6,678 bases of DNA from positions 1 to 6,678 of the forward strand of contig CAYYJM010000318.1 of assembly GCA_964471755.1 (NCBI GenBank), written 5' to 3'. The notes beneath the pieces were generated by a model. The model worked only from the letters and a program-made list of their open reading frames with translations, did no database searches and was not told where the DNA came from. Source of the DNA: CAYYJM01 sp964471755 (GTDB lineage: Bacteria; Planctomycetota; Planctomycetia; Gemmatales; Gemmataceae). The position numbers were made by a program, and so were the translations under genes. Positions 5,897 to 6,678 of the stretch are shown piece by piece (the first letter of the stretch is position 1; the number at the start of each line of letters is the position of its first letter).

Positions 5897-6678
5897 ATGA
5901 ACCGATTAGCCAATGCCTGGGGGGCGATCCGTACCGGTTTTCGCCGCCTGATTCACGGCCCGCGTCGGCCGTCCTGGTCCTGGTGGTACGAGTCGTTCAT
6001 CGCCCAGGTGCGCCGCGGATTCACACGCCCGATCGGTCCACGGCTCCACGAGGCCCGGCGGGAAATCGATCAGTTCGGAACGCTCCTGCTTCGGCCCGGC
6101 CTGGCCCGCTTCACCCCCACCGAGATCGGTGGCGTCACGGGCCTGTGGGCCGAACCGGAGCAGGGCCAGCCGATCGGCATGATTCTTTACCTGCACGGCG
6201 GAGCCTACGTCTTCGGCTCGGTCGAGTCGCATCGATCCTTCCTGGCCGAGCTGGCTCATCGAGCTGGCACTCGCGTCCTGGGCATCAACTACCGGCTCGC
6301 TCCCGAGTACGCCTGCCCGGCCGCGATCGAGGACGTCCTCGCCGTCTATCGAGCCTTGCTGAACCAGGGCGAGGAGCCGCGCCGGATCGTCTTCGCTGGC
6401 GACTCGGCCGGAGGCGGCCTCACGCTCTCGTCGCTGGTCGCCCTGCGTGAGAATCACCTGCCGCTGCCGGCCGGTGCGGTGCTGATCTCGCCGTGGACCG
6501 ACCTGACGATGAGCGGCGCGTCGATCCACGACAATCCGGCGTGCGACATCATCCACGAGCCCGGCATCCGCGAAGTGGCCGGCCCCGCCTACTACTCTCG
6601 CGATCTGGGGCCGAGCGATCCGCGTGTCTCGCCGCTGTTCGCCGACCTCACCGGTCTGCCGCCGCTCCGCAGCTTCGT
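5897..6678 (+). CDS. Alpha/beta hydrolase, hormone-sensitive-lipase (family IV) esterase/lipase, C-terminus cut by window end
   Basis: The reading frame is open for 260 codons to the right edge. The fold and family are shown by HGGAYVFGS (100-108), the oxyanion-hole loop with Ala in place of the third Gly; NYRLAPEY (131-138), a family-IV hallmark; GDSAGGG (168-174), the nucleophile elbow with Ser170; SPWTDLT (198-204); and DPRVSPLFADLTGLPP (241-256), the stretch normally preceding the strand that leads to the catalytic Asp. The catalytic Asp and His are expected beyond the window. About 90 N-terminal residues (Trp- and Arg-rich at 25-50) would contribute the cap domain; no signal peptide is evident, so a cytoplasmic location is likely. 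Substrates are probably short-to-medium acyl esters, but specificity cannot be read. The start at 5897 is supported by GAGGAG five bases upstream. It follows the HEAT gene by 34 bases on the same strand, consistent with an operon. Confidence 0.9.
   Translation, partial: MNRLANAWGAIRTGFRRLIHGPRRPSWSWWYESFIAQVRRGFTRPIGPRLHEARREIDQFGTLLLRPGLARFTPTEIGGVTGLWAEPEQGQPIGMILYLHGGAYVFGSVESHRSFLAELAHRAGTRVLGINYRLAPEYACPAAIEDVLAVYRALLNQGEEPRRIVFAGDSAGGGLTLSSLVALRENHLPLPAGAVLISPWTDLTMSGASIHDNPACDIIHEPGIREVAGPAYYSRDLGPSDPRVSPLFADLTGLPPLRSF

Overview
The window is GC-rich and probably comes from a planctomycete of the Gemmata/Gemmataceae type. The evidence is an N-terminal LETLEDRVTPS motif on a large secreted beta-rich protein, a signature I recognise from planctomycetal extracellular proteins. 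A long secreted HEAT-repeat protein and a strong preference for G/C at third codon positions fit the same assignment. Placement at genus level is inference.

Layout. The left third (1-2066, minus strand) is the N-terminal 688 codons of a very large extracellular protein that runs off the left edge. It has a parallel beta-helix, an autotransporter-like beta-strand repeat region and the start of a DUF11-type module. A 256-bp, comparatively AT-rich spacer separates it from a minus-strand McrC-family nuclease gene (2323-3459), which has no McrB GTPase partner in the window. Just upstream of mcrC lies a 170-bp near-perfect inverted repeat (3500-3669), the most striking non-coding structure here. 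Beyond it is a small minus-strand gene (3729-3971) for a proline-rich protein with one C-terminal membrane segment.

A divergent intergenic region (3972-4190), which contains a perfect 17-bp stem hairpin, separates this from a rightward cluster with short gaps: a GlsB/YeaQ/YmgE-family small membrane protein (4191-4433), a secreted HEAT-repeat protein (4447-5862) and an alpha/beta-hydrolase of the hormone-sensitive-lipase family (5897 to beyond the right edge). Spacings of 13 and 34 bp, each with a good ribosome binding site, suggest one transcription unit.

No complete new multi-gene system can be shown from this window. The best candidates for follow-up are the McrC gene without a visible McrB, the long inverted repeat at its 5' side, and the unannotated edge-truncated surface protein. 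No rRNA, tRNA, CRISPR array or transposase gene was seen.
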